Positions 25,636 through 34,530 of a DNA stretch of 64,000 nt are shown in pieces. The DNA is from Bacillus sp. EAC. GTDB taxonomy: Bacteria > Bacillota > Bacilli > Bacillales > Bacillaceae_G. A program made the translations under genes and the position numbers. Below the pieces are notes generated by a model, which worked only from the letters and a program-made list of their open reading frames with translations, had not been told where the DNA came from and did not search any database. The stretch lies in NCBI RefSeq assembly GCF_002156875.1, contig NZ_NCSY01000007.1:124001-188000 (forward strand), in the 5' to 3' direction. Each line of letters starts with the position of its first letter. Within the stretch, counting starts at the first letter, position 1.

Positions 25636-27160
25636 TTTTCTTCCACTTCCTTGTTCTTGATTGTTGGAGAACCTTTACAGGCTTATGATCTAGTGGTCTA
25701 GTATTCATTTTCCATACAGGTACTCTTACAATCGCATCCTTTAAATCTTTGAATCGAAAAGGGGCAATTGGAGCGAAATAAGGTGAACCAAAGGACTCTA
25801 AATTACATAAATGGATTACCAAAATCATTAGACCAAACACAATTCCTACAAATCCAAAAGTTGCTGCTGCCATCATCATTGGGAATCGCAAAAGACGAAC
25901 TGCAGCACTCATTTCATTCGATGGAACGACATATGAAGCAATAGCAGTCGTTGCGACGACCACAACCATTGTATTCGATACTAAACCGGCCTTCACAATC
26001 GCATCCCCAATAACAAGTCCGCCTACGATTCCGATCGTTGGTCCAATTGCAGAAGGAAGGCGTATACCTGCTTCACGGATCAATTCAATGGTTAGTTCCA
26101 TAATTAATGCTTCAATTAATGGTGGATATGGAACATTTTCAACTGCCCCTTTTACAGTAAGAACCAACTCCTCCGGTAATACTTCAAAATGAAAACCGAT
26201 AATTGCAATATAGAGGGCAGGCAAAGTTACTGCAAGTATAAAACTGCATAACCGAAGAACTCGAATAAAAGTCCCGATATATGCACGGCTATTATAATCA
26301 TCAGGTGATTGATAAAAAGAAAAGAAATTTATTGGTAAAATTAACACAGTTGGGCTTCCATCAACGAGAAGTGCGATTCTTCCTTCTATTAAATTAGCGG
26401 TTACACGGTCCGGACGTTCAGTGTTTAACATTTGAGGAAAAGGCGAAGAAGTGGTATCTTCAATGAATTCTTCAAAATAACCTGGACTAAAAACCATATC
26501 AGAAGAAATGCTCTTCAATCTCTTTTGAACTTCCTTCACTACTTCTTCATTTGCAATCCCTTTAATATGTACAATTGCAATTTTTGTATTTGTTATTTCC
26601 CCAAGTGTTAGATATTCAATAAATAGATTATGATTATTAATTCTTGTGCGAATTAAGTTTAAATTGGTTGCTATACTCTCTACAAAACCTAAATGAGAAC
26701 CTCTTACAACCTTTTCGTTGGTAGGTTCATCCGTACTCCTTTCATTATTTGATGCTGTATCGATTAAAAAAACATGCTTCTCCCCATCGATTAAAATAAT
26801 TGAAAATCCAAGTAACATTTTTTGTGTTATTTCAGCGAAATTGATGGATTTAGGTAAATGATCTAGTATAAATCTGTCCATCTTATCCTTATCATTTGTA
26901 CTTTGAGCAATCGGATTAAAAAATTTTTGTTCGAACTTCTCTTGATCAACAAGGGTTTCTAAATAAAAGACTACACACTCTTTTTGTTTTAATTTAAATG
27001 AATAAGTCATTAAATCATGCGAGTGGTTAAAAAATTCTTTTATAAAATTCACATTTTCACCAAACGAGGAAAAAATTTCAATGCTATCGATGTTAGTTTT
27101 TTGAAGCTGTTGCATATAATCTTGATTAATTTTTTGATGTTTTGGCTTAAAAAATCCCAT
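25625..27160 (-). CDS. GerAA-type spore germination protein
   Basis: ATG 27160 follows AGGATGTG. The 511-residue protein has the GerA soluble N-terminal domain (SIEIFSSFGENVNFIKEFF, LIDGEKHVFLID), then the membrane half with NTERPDRVTANLIEGRIALLVDGSP and IGPTIGIVGGLVIGDA. It is the A subunit of a Ger receptor, which forms a nutrient-gated ion channel with B and C. A sigma-G-like -10, CATATTA (27200-27194), and GAATA (27225-27221) lie upstream, but 20 bp apart, longer than usual, so the promoter is tentative. Confidence 0.95.
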   Translation of the reverse strand: MGFFKPKHQKINQDYMQQLQKTNIDSIEIFSSFGENVNFIKEFFNHSHDLMTYSFKLKQKECVVFYLETLVDQEKFEQKFFNPIAQSTNDKDKMDRFILDHLPKSINFAEITQKMLLGFSIILIDGEKHVFLIDTASNNERSTDEPTNEKVVRGSHLGFVESIATNLNLIRTRINNHNLFIEYLTLGEITNTKIAIVHIKGIANEEVVKEVQKRLKSISSDMVFSPGYFEEFIEDTTSSPFPQMLNTERPDRVTANLIEGRIALLVDGSPTVLILPINFFSFYQSPDDYNSRAYIGTFIRVLRLCSFILAVTLPALYIAIIGFHFEVLPEELVLTVKGAVENVPYPPLIEALIMELTIELIREAGIRLPSAIGPTIGIVGGLVIGDAIVKAGLVSNTMVVVVATTAIASYVVPSNEMSAAVRLLRFPMMMAAATFGFVGIVFGLMILVIHLCNLESFGSPYFAPIAPFRFKDLKDAIVRVPVWKMNTRPLDHKPVKVLQQSRTRKWKKNEE

Positions 27161-27786
27161 TTTTACACATCCTGAAATTTTATAATCTTGTATTAATATG
27201 CTTCCAATATCAATTGAAAGTATTCCTTAAATTTCCAATAGCTTCATTATTTTACTAGAATATTGAATATGTTCATGGAGTTTAAGCAGATTAGAAATGA
27301 TAAATATGGATTTCGTAATTTGTAGATAGTGAGAAATAGGGAGACCACGTTGAGGGTCTATTTGTTTTTTCATAAATAGTCAATGGGAATCATGATTAAG
27401 AGAGGGGTTTTGTTCAACTAGCTGGAATATGATTTGAATAAGGATTGGTAAAATTAATGTCTGAAGTAAGAGAGTGTTATATAAAAAAACAATGAAATAG
27501 TGGTTATCTGGTAAATTGAATTGGAAAGTACATATTAATTGTTAGGGAAAATGAATAATTTGTCGCAACAACATTACATTTTATAAAATTAATTTAAAAT
27601 AGATAAAGACACTTCGAGCAGAAAAATCTTTTACCTCCTAATAGAAGTAAAACAAGTGTTTGTCGAAGTTCATGTTGCTTTGGCAGCTCTTGTTCTTATT
27701 AAGTAACTGTTAGTTTAGTAGAACTAGGAATTTGTATTTAATATATGAATATCTTAAGTATACGAGAAACTAAAGGAGTGGAGACT
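27161..27786. other. Intergenic region upstream of the ger operon
   Basis: It holds the putative forespore promoter near 27194-27225. An inverted pair CACTTCGA/TCGAAGT flanks 27610-27670. A repeat-like hairpin and tail, TTGCTTTGGCAGCTC then TTATTAAGTAACTG (27675-27708), follows, with TTAGTTTAGTAGAACTAGG. No gene recognised. Confidence 0.45.
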
Positions 27787-28041
27787 TTGTCGCTATTTGA
27801 TGTTTTCTTTAACAAAATATTAGTTTATACAGCGTTACTAGATGATGACTATTGGAAAGTTACTAATGCATTTAAAGCTGAAGGCTTACAGTTCAAAGTC
27901 AAAGGCACCTTACGAAATAGTTCTACTCCCGGTCAGCAGGTTAATGTAACTGACTTTCGAGCACCAGTTATGTATGATTTCTATGTTAAAAAAGAAGATC
28001 AGTATAAAGCGCAAAAAATATTATCACATTTAAAAAACTAG
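27787..28041 (+). CDS. Small DUF2007-like protein
   Basis: Start chosen at TTG 27787, 8 nt after AAAGGAG; an upstream in-frame ATG at 27745 has no ribosome site. The 84-residue protein has the outline of DUF2007-type proteins: LVYTALLDDDYWKVTNAF, AEGLQFKV, and a final YVKKEDQYKAQKIL. Such proteins are predicted ligand or signal-binding modules; no role is proven. A composite repeat follows directly. Confidence 0.65.
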   Translation: MSLFDVFFNKILVYTALLDDDYWKVTNAFKAEGLQFKVKGTLRNSSTPGQQVNVTDFRAPVMYDFYVKKEDQYKAQKILSHLKN

Positions 28042-28044
28042 ATA

Positions 28045-28130
28045 CTCTTATGAAACTAACTCATAAGTTAGTTTCATAAAATGAGTTGCTAAGGTAACTC
28101 ATTTTTATTTAAGTAAATTTTGGTAATTTG
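28045..28130 (+). repeat. Composite intergenic repeat with GAGTTGC hairpin
   Basis: Perfect dyad TATGAAACTAACT-CAT-AAGTTAGTTTCATA (28049-28078), then ATGAGTTGCTAAGGTAACTCAT, TTTTTATTTAAGTAAATTTTGG. It functions as the likely terminator of the DUF2007-like gene. Confidence 0.75.
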
Positions 28131-28228
28131 GGGAGGTTTTTTCAAACTTTTACCGAAATTCCTCTAGATATAAACTAATCATTTTTTCAAGAGTGGTGAT
28201 CTAAATAAGAAAACAAAATAATTTTTAT

Positions 28229-29011
28229 TTGGACGATGAAACAGAAAAAAGCATCATTACTAGGCTTCAGGTGGCAGGTTGTGTTTTTGCTGAAGAAGAG
28301 GCCCATCTGCTTACCTCCGAGGCACAGACGATGGATGTACTCGCCGAAATGGTGGATCGACGATCAGAAGGCGTTCCCCTCGAACACGTGATTGGTTGGG
28401 TTGATTTCTGCGGTGTACGTATAGTTGTAGATCAAGGAGTATTTGTTCCGCGCCGCCGCACTGAGTTTCTCGTCCACCAGGCAGCTGCCTACACCATGTC
28501 AGATGCGATCGTCGTTGATCTATGCTGCGGAACTGGCGCAGTTGGGGTTGCACTTTCTAGAGCTCTGGGAAATATAGAGTTGCATGCAATCGATATCGAC
28601 CCTGCCTCAGTTCAATGTGCTCGCCGTAATGTTACTCCAGTCGGTGGTCAAGTATATGAAGGTAACCTCTACAATCCACTGCCAACTAGACTACAAGGCA
28701 GTGTTGATGTATTGGTCGCAAACGCACCATACGTGCCAACCAAGGCAATAGAGCTGTTACCTCAAGAGGCGCGCTTATATGAGTCGATGGTAGCGCTCGA
28801 TGGGGGCGCTGATGGACTAAATATACTTCGTCAAGTTGTTACTGAAGCTTCAATTTGGCTGGCACCGGGCGGTCATTTACTCGTAGAGACTAGCGAACGA
28901 CAGGCTTTACAGACTGTTGAGATATTTGTTCAAAACGGGCTAATTTCAAAGGTGGCAAACTGCAACGAACTTGATGCGACTGTAGTAATTGGAACAAAGC
29001 AAGTTATCTAA
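28229..29011 (+). CDS. PrmC/HemK-related SAM methyltransferase, probably acquired
   Basis: TTG 28229 is the only usable start, with no good ribosome site nearby. The 260-residue protein has an N-terminal helical domain (LTSEAQTMDVLAEMV, GVPLEHVIGWVDFCG) and the methyltransferase core VVDLCCGTGAVGVALSRAL. The catalytic NPPY motif of PrmC is NAPY here (VANAPYVPT), a trait of the PrmC-related group of unknown substrate. Base composition is visibly richer in G and C than flanking genes, with codons such as CGC, GCG and CTC, which suggests transfer from a higher-GC bacterium. True release-factor methylation is not assured. Confidence 0.85.
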   Translation: MDDETEKSIITRLQVAGCVFAEEEAHLLTSEAQTMDVLAEMVDRRSEGVPLEHVIGWVDFCGVRIVVDQGVFVPRRRTEFLVHQAAAYTMSDAIVVDLCCGTGAVGVALSRALGNIELHAIDIDPASVQCARRNVTPVGGQVYEGNLYNPLPTRLQGSVDVLVANAPYVPTKAIELLPQEARLYESMVALDGGADGLNILRQVVTEASIWLAPGGHLLVETSERQALQTVEIFVQNGLISKVANCNELDATVVIGTKQVI

Positions 29012-29262
29012 AGAGATGTTTTTAACAACTAACTATTTAGATTATATAAGAGGATTTTATTATGGCAGGGCTTATTGAACTAAGGCAAATGATTATTCAT
29101 TAGTAAAAAGGTCCAATGCACATACCTTATTTGTTGTACATAGTGAAATATATAAGGAATAAGTAAATGTGTAACGAAATGTACTAATAAAAATAAAACT
29201 AATTCAACGTATTACTTTCTAAATAATCTAAATTGAGAGAAATATAGTATAGAAGAGGTGGT

Positions 29263-29508
29263 ATGAGTTTGAAGAATCTTGTGTGCGCTTTATATATATT
29301 AGTTGGACTTTTATTTGTTTATATGACATATTTTAATAATTTTCATGGTCCTCTATTATTTAGGGGTTTAGGTTGGTTTTTAGTTATTGTAGGTGTACTA
29401 TATCAAATATTTCCAAATTTTAATAAAAATTTCCTTTCATTTATCGATTCATTTAATATTGATGAGAACAAATATAAAGAAGAAGAGGAAACTAATACTA
29501 AAAATTAA
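29263..29508 (+). CDS. Small membrane protein with acidic tail
   Basis: ATG 29263 after AGAGGTGG. The 81-residue protein has two helices, LVCALYILVGLLFVYMTYF and GLGWFLVIVGVLYQIF, then a hydrophilic end rich in Glu and Lys. No family recognised. Confidence 0.6.
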   Translation: MSLKNLVCALYILVGLLFVYMTYFNNFHGPLLFRGLGWFLVIVGVLYQIFPNFNKNFLSFIDSFNIDENKYKEEEETNTKN

Positions 29509-29611
29509 ATAATATCATACTAATTATTCAAATGAGTGCGTGAGACGAACAACACAGGCTGCTAATGCAATCTATTTTTTTTCTCACTGCCATGATTGAT
29601 GTTTCTTTTGT

Positions 29612-29695
29612 GCAGTTAATTCAACAACTGGAAGTGAAGAATTTTATCGGAAACTGGGATTAAAACAGCTTAAACACGTATGGCAAGGTATTTAA
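29612..29695 (+). pseudogene. C-terminal remnant of a GNAT acetyltransferase
   Basis: The 27-residue end (TTGSEEFYRKLGLKQLKH) matches the conserved FYxKLGF region of GNAT proteins. No start, acetyl-CoA motif or ribosome site remains. Confidence 0.45.
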
Positions 29696-29928
29696 ATCAT
29701 AACTTAAGTAATAAATATGTAAAAGAAAGATTATTTTACTTATAAAATTACGTATACTTAAGTTTTAGATCAAGAGTGGCCATTGGCTGCTTTTTTTATT
29801 AAAAAAGGTAGGATTTTGAAGAGTGATATTTAACTTGTGATCAACAATCGAGAAAGAGTTGAGAAATTAATTTGAAATTTAGCACAATAGCCGTGAACAG
29901 TTTCAAAAAAATGGCAAGTTTGAACTTC

Positions 29929-29963
29929 AAAAAGACCCCTCGCCAAGCGAAAAGAGGTCTTTT
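29929..29963 (-). terminator. Terminator of the GH5 gene
   Basis: Minus-strand stem AAAAGACCTC with GAGGGGTCTTTT, then TTT. Confidence 0.8.
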
Positions 29964-29981
29964 GCATACAAAATTCCAAAA

Positions 29982-31022
29982 TTAGAAAGGATGTATACCC
30001 CAGGATTCCTGTAATTTTTCCAAACCAGTTGGATTTGTTATCGTAAGGTTGATTTGATTGTTAGTGACTTTTTTCTCCATCAGACTATAAGGATCCCCGT
30101 CTCGCAAGCCCGGCCAATATACACTTCCGGCGCCGATACTATTAATTTTTTTGCTCATTGCGCGGATATAGTTGACGTCATTATTGCGTTTTTTTACCGA
30201 ATAATCTATATCGCTTTTCATTGTTGCGCCCCATTCGGTGATGATGGCACGGTCAGAGTACTTTCCTATTTCGAGTGTTAAAATGTTGGACCAACCAGTT
30301 TCTGTCAGGGAATTTATATGAACATATCCTGCATAAAATGCATAGCAGTGAACGGCAAGCATTGTGCCTTCTAACCGTTTGTCATCACCGAGAGGATTAA
30401 TATATAAAGCGGCAAGACCAATTCCGTCAAGAATTACATTTTTTCGAGGAACGTGAAATTTTGTCAACCAATCGTTGTAGATATTCCGTAAATCTTTTGT
30501 ACTATAACCAAAGGGCTCATTAATTGGCTCAAAATAAGCGTTCTGGTTGCTCCCATATTTTCCGATAACAGTACTCCACATACTATAAAATCTATTGAGA
30601 TCTTCAGGTTTTCCGTTTTTCGGCGGCCAATAGCAAAAAATTACCTTGCCTCTTTCTAGAGCGGAATCGATTGCTCCAGTATATGTACTCCAATAGTTTG
30701 AAATTGTAGCTTCGTTAATGGGAAGTCTGACAGTGTTAGCTCCAGTTTTCTCGAACATTTGCCCGATTACTTGTCGGCCGACCACTTTGGCAGAGTCATA
30801 TGTATCATTCTTGGTCAGTCCACTTACATAAATGACACCATCAACAAAATTGTCACGTTCATCCGCCCAATTTATCCCCCTTATCCCAGATGATAGTGGT
30901 GAGTTAGGTTTGTGAACACTGATTTTAAAATGATTTAATAAAACGAAAGATGAACCCGTCAGTAGAATAATTGTTGATATAATACAAACTCCTATAATAA
31001 TTGCCTTTTTTATTATTTTCAA
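29982..31022 (-). CDS. Membrane-anchored glycoside hydrolase family 5 enzyme
   Basis: TTG 31022 follows GGGGGG. The 346-residue protein starts with a signal anchor (AIIIGVCIISTIILLTG, residues 7-23) and no clear cleavage site. It then shows a GH5 TIM barrel: RGINWAD near residue 48, acid/base E169 in FEPINEPFG, HCYAFY, nucleophile E263 in ITEWGA, and VYWPGLRDGD. GH5 enzymes retain configuration and cut beta-glucans, cellulose or mannan; the preferred glycan cannot be told. It stands alone with its own terminator. Confidence 0.88.
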   Translation of the reverse strand: MKIIKKAIIIGVCIISTIILLTGSSFVLLNHFKISVHKPNSPLSSGIRGINWADERDNFVDGVIYVSGLTKNDTYDSAKVVGRQVIGQMFEKTGANTVRLPINEATISNYWSTYTGAIDSALERGKVIFCYWPPKNGKPEDLNRFYSMWSTVIGKYGSNQNAYFEPINEPFGYSTKDLRNIYNDWLTKFHVPRKNVILDGIGLAALYINPLGDDKRLEGTMLAVHCYAFYAGYVHINSLTETGWSNILTLEIGKYSDRAIITEWGATMKSDIDYSVKKRNNDVNYIRAMSKKINSIGAGSVYWPGLRDGDPYSLMEKKVTNNQINLTITNPTGLEKLQESWGIHPF

Positions 31023-31395
31023 AATTTATCCCCCCAAGTTATACTCAAATCAGTTACTTTTAAAGCATCTAAACAAATTTAGACAACTATTCTATTTATC
31101 ATTTATATTGAAAGTCTTCCACTAAAAATATATGCAAAATAAACTTGAAAGAACAGTAAAGGTTCGAGAAACTTTAAAAGTGTTATATGAGAGAACAAAA
31201 TTTCGTCAGTTTTTTGGGGATTCTTTTTTTATTTAAAGGAATTATCTTTATTTACAATTAATACTTGTGTTAGTTCGATAAAATCACGAGTTGCATATGC
31301 GAATTTTTTTGTTTAACTATTTTATAACTTTTGTCGTATATAGGATTGAATTCTTATACGGTACACTGGAGATAGACAACAATAGGAGGAGAGAT
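31023..31395. other. Intergenic region between divergent GH5 and lipoprotein genes
   Basis: A degenerate repeat unit lies at 31264-31311 (CTTGTGTTAGTTCGATAA, then GAGTTGCATATGCGAA, TTTTTTT). The in-frame ATG at 31291 lies in this repeat and is not the gene start. Confidence 0.5.
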
Positions 31396-31980
31396 ATGAA
31401 AAAATTTAAAACTTCTGCACTTATTTTGTGTTCGATTAGTTCAGCATTTCTTTTAGCGAGTTGTTCAAACAACACTACAAATCATTTGGAAACGAAAACT
31501 AAAGTCAGTGATGAACAAACATCAAATATAGTTAAAAAACCGGGTATCGAGGGATATGTATTAGGAATTCGCGGTCATCAAATGCTTGTTGTTAGTCAAG
31601 AGCCTAAAAATTATGAATCGACGAGTGGAACTAAAGAGTTTTATAATGCAGTTTGGTTTTCAAATGCTCCAAGAAACATCAAAATCGGACAAAAGGTTCA
31701 GGTTTGGTTTGATTATATGTTGGAATCCTACCCTGGTCAGTCAAATGCAGAAAAAGTAAAGGTTATAAAAAGTAAATCATTCGTTGGTTCGAAATTAACA
31801 GAAGCCGATGTAATCAAGAAGGTAGTTCATGATCAATCAAAAAAAATAAAAGAATTAATGATTCCTAGCATTATTATCAAATCGATAGAATACGATAAAC
31901 ATTTCCACCGCTTTACTGTTCAAATTCAAGACCTAAATGGTAAACAAAAATGGAACTATCAATTTGAAGATAAACAATAG
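31396..31980 (+). CDS. DUF3221 lipoprotein
   Basis: Start chosen at ATG 31396 after AGGAGG; frame is open upstream from 31291. The 194-residue precursor has a signal peptide and lipobox LLAS with lipidated C23. The mature part has an OB-like DUF3221 domain: GYVLGIRGHQMLVVS, YNAVWFSNAP, IGQKVQVWFD, SYPGQSNAEKV. YobA-like proteins of this family sit on the outer face of the membrane; role unknown. The Nudix gene follows at 54 nt. Confidence 0.82.
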   Translation: MKKFKTSALILCSISSAFLLASCSNNTTNHLETKTKVSDEQTSNIVKKPGIEGYVLGIRGHQMLVVSQEPKNYESTSGTKEFYNAVWFSNAPRNIKIGQKVQVWFDYMLESYPGQSNAEKVKVIKSKSFVGSKLTEADVIKKVVHDQSKKIKELMIPSIIIKSIEYDKHFHRFTVQIQDLNGKQKWNYQFEDKQ

Positions 31981-32034
31981 GCTATTAGTCTATTTATTAC
32001 ACTTACTAGAAAGTATTGTCGTGAGGTGAAAATA

Positions 32035-32436
32035 TTGAATAATAGACCAAGGGCATTTGCTGCAATCATTGAGAAGGATTGCATCCTTATGGTACACGTT
32101 GTTAAAGGTGAAAAAAACTATTGGACGTTGCCAGGTGGTGGACTTGAGAATGAAGAGACATTTGAAGAGGCAGTAATCCGAGAAGTACAAGAAGAAGTTA
32201 ATTTAAAGGTGAAGATAATTAAACATTTATATACAAATAGTTATGAACTTGGAGTTGAAAAGTGTTTCTTGGTGCAAGTAGTTGAAGAAAATTCAACACC
32301 GATATTAGGTTTTGACCCCGAATTACTGATCGAACAGCAGGAATTAAAAGAAATAAAGTGGCAACCGATTAAAGAAATGGAAGAGGATATTCAAGTCTCT
32401 AAGGTAATTAGAGCGTTAGGTTTAGAAGTTCATTAA
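32035..32436 (+). CDS. Nudix hydrolase
   Basis: Start chosen at TTG 32035, 6 nt after GAGGTG; GTG 32026 lies within that site. The 133-residue protein has the Nudix box as GGGLENEETFEEAVIRE then VQEEVNL: all catalytic Glu and the Arg are present, and the usual late Gly is Asn. It should cleave a nucleoside diphosphate linked to another moiety. Substrate unknown. It is followed by a repeat-like hairpin GGGTTGC-TTTG-GCTGCCC at 32451-32468. Confidence 0.88.
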   Translation: MNNRPRAFAAIIEKDCILMVHVVKGEKNYWTLPGGGLENEETFEEAVIREVQEEVNLKVKIIKHLYTNSYELGVEKCFLVQVVEENSTPILGFDPELLIEQQELKEIKWQPIKEMEEDIQVSKVIRALGLEVH

Positions 32437-32620
32437 AATAGATTTACTAATGGGTTGCTTTGGCTGCCCTTTTCTTGTTTCAGAAAAGGGTCAGTATAGT
32501 TGAAGAGCTGTGTTTTTTACATAACAATGAGACCTTATTTTTGAAAAAACAAAGGAAATAATAGAAAATGAATAGGACTTGATAAATAGCAGTATGTTAA
32601 ATTTACATAGGAGTGGGAAG

Positions 32621-33316
32621 ATGAGAGATATTTCGATATTAATTGCTGATGATGAGGAAGAAATTGCTAATCTGATTGCCATCCATTTAGAAAAGGAAGG
32701 GTACCATGTAATTAAAGTATCGGATGGACAAGAGGCTATTCGTGTTGTCGAGACTCAATCGATAGATTTGCTAATTTTGGATATTATGATGCCGAAGTTG
32801 GATGGATATGAAGTAACCCGCCGCATTCGCGAAAAACATAATATGCCCATCATATTTTTGAGTGCTAAAACATCTGATTTCGATAAAGTACAGGGACTGG
32901 TAATCGGAGCCGACGATTATGTGACTAAACCTTTCACTCCAATAGAATTGGTTGCTAGAGTAAATGCTCAGCTCCGACGGTTTATGAAGTTAAATCAACC
33001 TAAAACAGATTATGTTACCTGTGTGGAATTTAGAGGACTATTTATTTCTCTTGATCAGCGTACAGTTACTTTATATGGAGACAGTATCGAGCTAACACCT
33101 AAAGAGTTTGATATTTTGTATTTACTTGCTAGTCATCCAAAAAAAGTTTTTAGTGTGGAAAATATTTTTCGACAGGTGTGGGGTGAAGCGTACTTTGAAG
33201 GTGGTAATACGGTGATGGTTCATATACGTACACTTCGGAAAAAACTTGAAGAAGATATACGGAAAGACAAATGGATTAAGACAGTATGGGGAGTAGGCTA
33301 TACATTCAATGGTTAA
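32621..33316 (+). CDS. vanR: VanR-like response regulator
   Basis: Start chosen at ATG 32621 after AGGAGTGG. The 231-residue protein has an OmpR/PhoB layout: receiver domain with DDEEE at the N-terminus, phospho-acceptor D54 in LLILDIMMPKLDGYEV, and K in VTKPFTP. A winged-helix DNA-binding domain follows (ELTPKEFDILYLLASHP, VHIRTLRKKLEED). It overlaps vanS by 8 nt and precedes vanY, the order seen in D-Ala-D-Lac and carboxypeptidase regulons. It likely controls vanY. Confidence 0.88.
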   Translation: MRDISILIADDEEEIANLIAIHLEKEGYHVIKVSDGQEAIRVVETQSIDLLILDIMMPKLDGYEVTRRIREKHNMPIIFLSAKTSDFDKVQGLVIGADDYVTKPFTPIELVARVNAQLRRFMKLNQPKTDYVTCVEFRGLFISLDQRTVTLYGDSIELTPKEFDILYLLASHPKKVFSVENIFRQVWGEAYFEGGNTVMVHIRTLRKKLEEDIRKDKWIKTVWGVGYTFNG

Positions 33317-34415
33317 AATGATGCGCAGTTTTCGTTCAAAGATGGTGTTGTTATTTGGCTTAAGTATGTTTCTATCAGGTATCCTAACGTATCTAATCTT
33401 TAGAGGACTTCAGTTCTATTATCACATGATGGTCAGTTATGAAGATCCTATGGCTTATTTCCGTTTATTTATTGGGAGATTTGGAGATTTTAATATCTTC
33501 TTTATATTATTTATTTTACTATCTTTCCTTTTTTTCTTTTTCCTTACTAAGCCCTATTCTACCTATTTTAAAGAAATTTCAAATGGAATTCATTATCTCG
33601 CTCGCGGTGATTTTAAACATAAGGTACATATCCTTTCAAATGATGAGTTTAGGGATATTGCGGAAGATATTAATTTGGCCAGTGAAAAATTGGAAGAAGC
33701 AATTCAACGAGGAGATTATTCGGAAAGCAGTAAGGATCAATTGGTCGTGAACTTAGCTCATGATTTGCGGACACCACTTACATCTGTTTTAGGTTATTTG
33801 GATTTGATCCTAAAGGATGAGAGATTGACTAAAGATCAAGTCAGACACTTTTTAACCATTGCCTTTACTAAATCTCAACGTTTAGAAAGACTAATTGATG
33901 AATTATTCGAGATAACTAGAATGAACTATGGAATGGTGTCAGTTGAGAAAGGGAGAATAAATTTAACTGACCTACTTAATCAATTAAAGGAAGAATTGTA
34001 TCCTGCATTCGAAAAGAATCATTTGATTGCTAGGATGAATAGTACGCCCCATTTACCCATTTTTGGTGATGGAGATTTGATAGTACGTGTTTTTGAAAAT
34101 CTTATGACTAATGCAATACGGTATGGATATGAAGGTCAGTATGTCGATATAAACGGTTTTGTTGATGCAGAAGAAGTGGTAGTTCAAGTAGTGAATTATG
34201 GAGATATCATTCCTCCTGATGAACTCCCAAATCTCTTTGATATGTTCTATACAGGAGACAAAGCTCGAACTCATAAAGAAGATAGCACAGGTCTTGGCTT
34301 GTTTATTGCGAAGAATATTGTGGAACTGCATTATGGATCAATTAATGCCGAAAGTAGTTTAATTCAGACAATTTTTGAAGTCCGTTTCCCAATGGAAAGT
34401 GAACTAAATAAGTAA
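33309..34415 (+). CDS. vanS: VanS-like sensor histidine kinase
   Basis: ATG 33309 overlaps the vanR stop as ATGGTTAA. The 368-residue protein has two membrane helices (about residues 11-33 and 60-80) with a short external loop, and a HAMP region. It then has HisKA with phospho-acceptor H151 in NLAHDLRTPLTSVLGYL, and a HATPase domain (FENLMTNAIRYG, LFDMFYTGD, STGLGLFIAKNIVELHYG). It senses an envelope signal, perhaps a glycopeptide or cell-wall damage, and phosphorylates VanR. The short external loop fits intramembrane or direct ligand sensing. Confidence 0.9.
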   Translation: MVKMMRSFRSKMVLLFGLSMFLSGILTYLIFRGLQFYYHMMVSYEDPMAYFRLFIGRFGDFNIFFILFILLSFLFFFFLTKPYSTYFKEISNGIHYLARGDFKHKVHILSNDEFRDIAEDINLASEKLEEAIQRGDYSESSKDQLVVNLAHDLRTPLTSVLGYLDLILKDERLTKDQVRHFLTIAFTKSQRLERLIDELFEITRMNYGMVSVEKGRINLTDLLNQLKEELYPAFEKNHLIARMNSTPHLPIFGDGDLIVRVFENLMTNAIRYGYEGQYVDINGFVDAEEVVVQVVNYGDIIPPDELPNLFDMFYTGDKARTHKEDSTGLGLFIAKNIVELHYGSINAESSLIQTIFEVRFPMESELNK

Positions 34416-34530
34416 GATAGAATTAATTAAAAAATATAATTTAAGAAAAATTTAAGATTTACCCTACTCTTTTTTTAAACAGTTTTATCTATTCTTTAAA
34501 GCAAAGAAGAATACGGAGGAAACTAAAAAA

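Larger units (their letters stand above)
29509..29981. other. Intergenic region with a GNAT remnant and repeat
   Basis: Positions 29612-29695 read AVNSTTGSEEFYRKLGL and on to QGI-stop. This is the final beta strand of a GNAT enzyme whose upstream part is gone. A repeat-type hairpin AGTGGCCATTGGCTGC with TTTTTTTATT lies at 29774-29800. The GH5 terminator follows. Confidence 0.5.
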
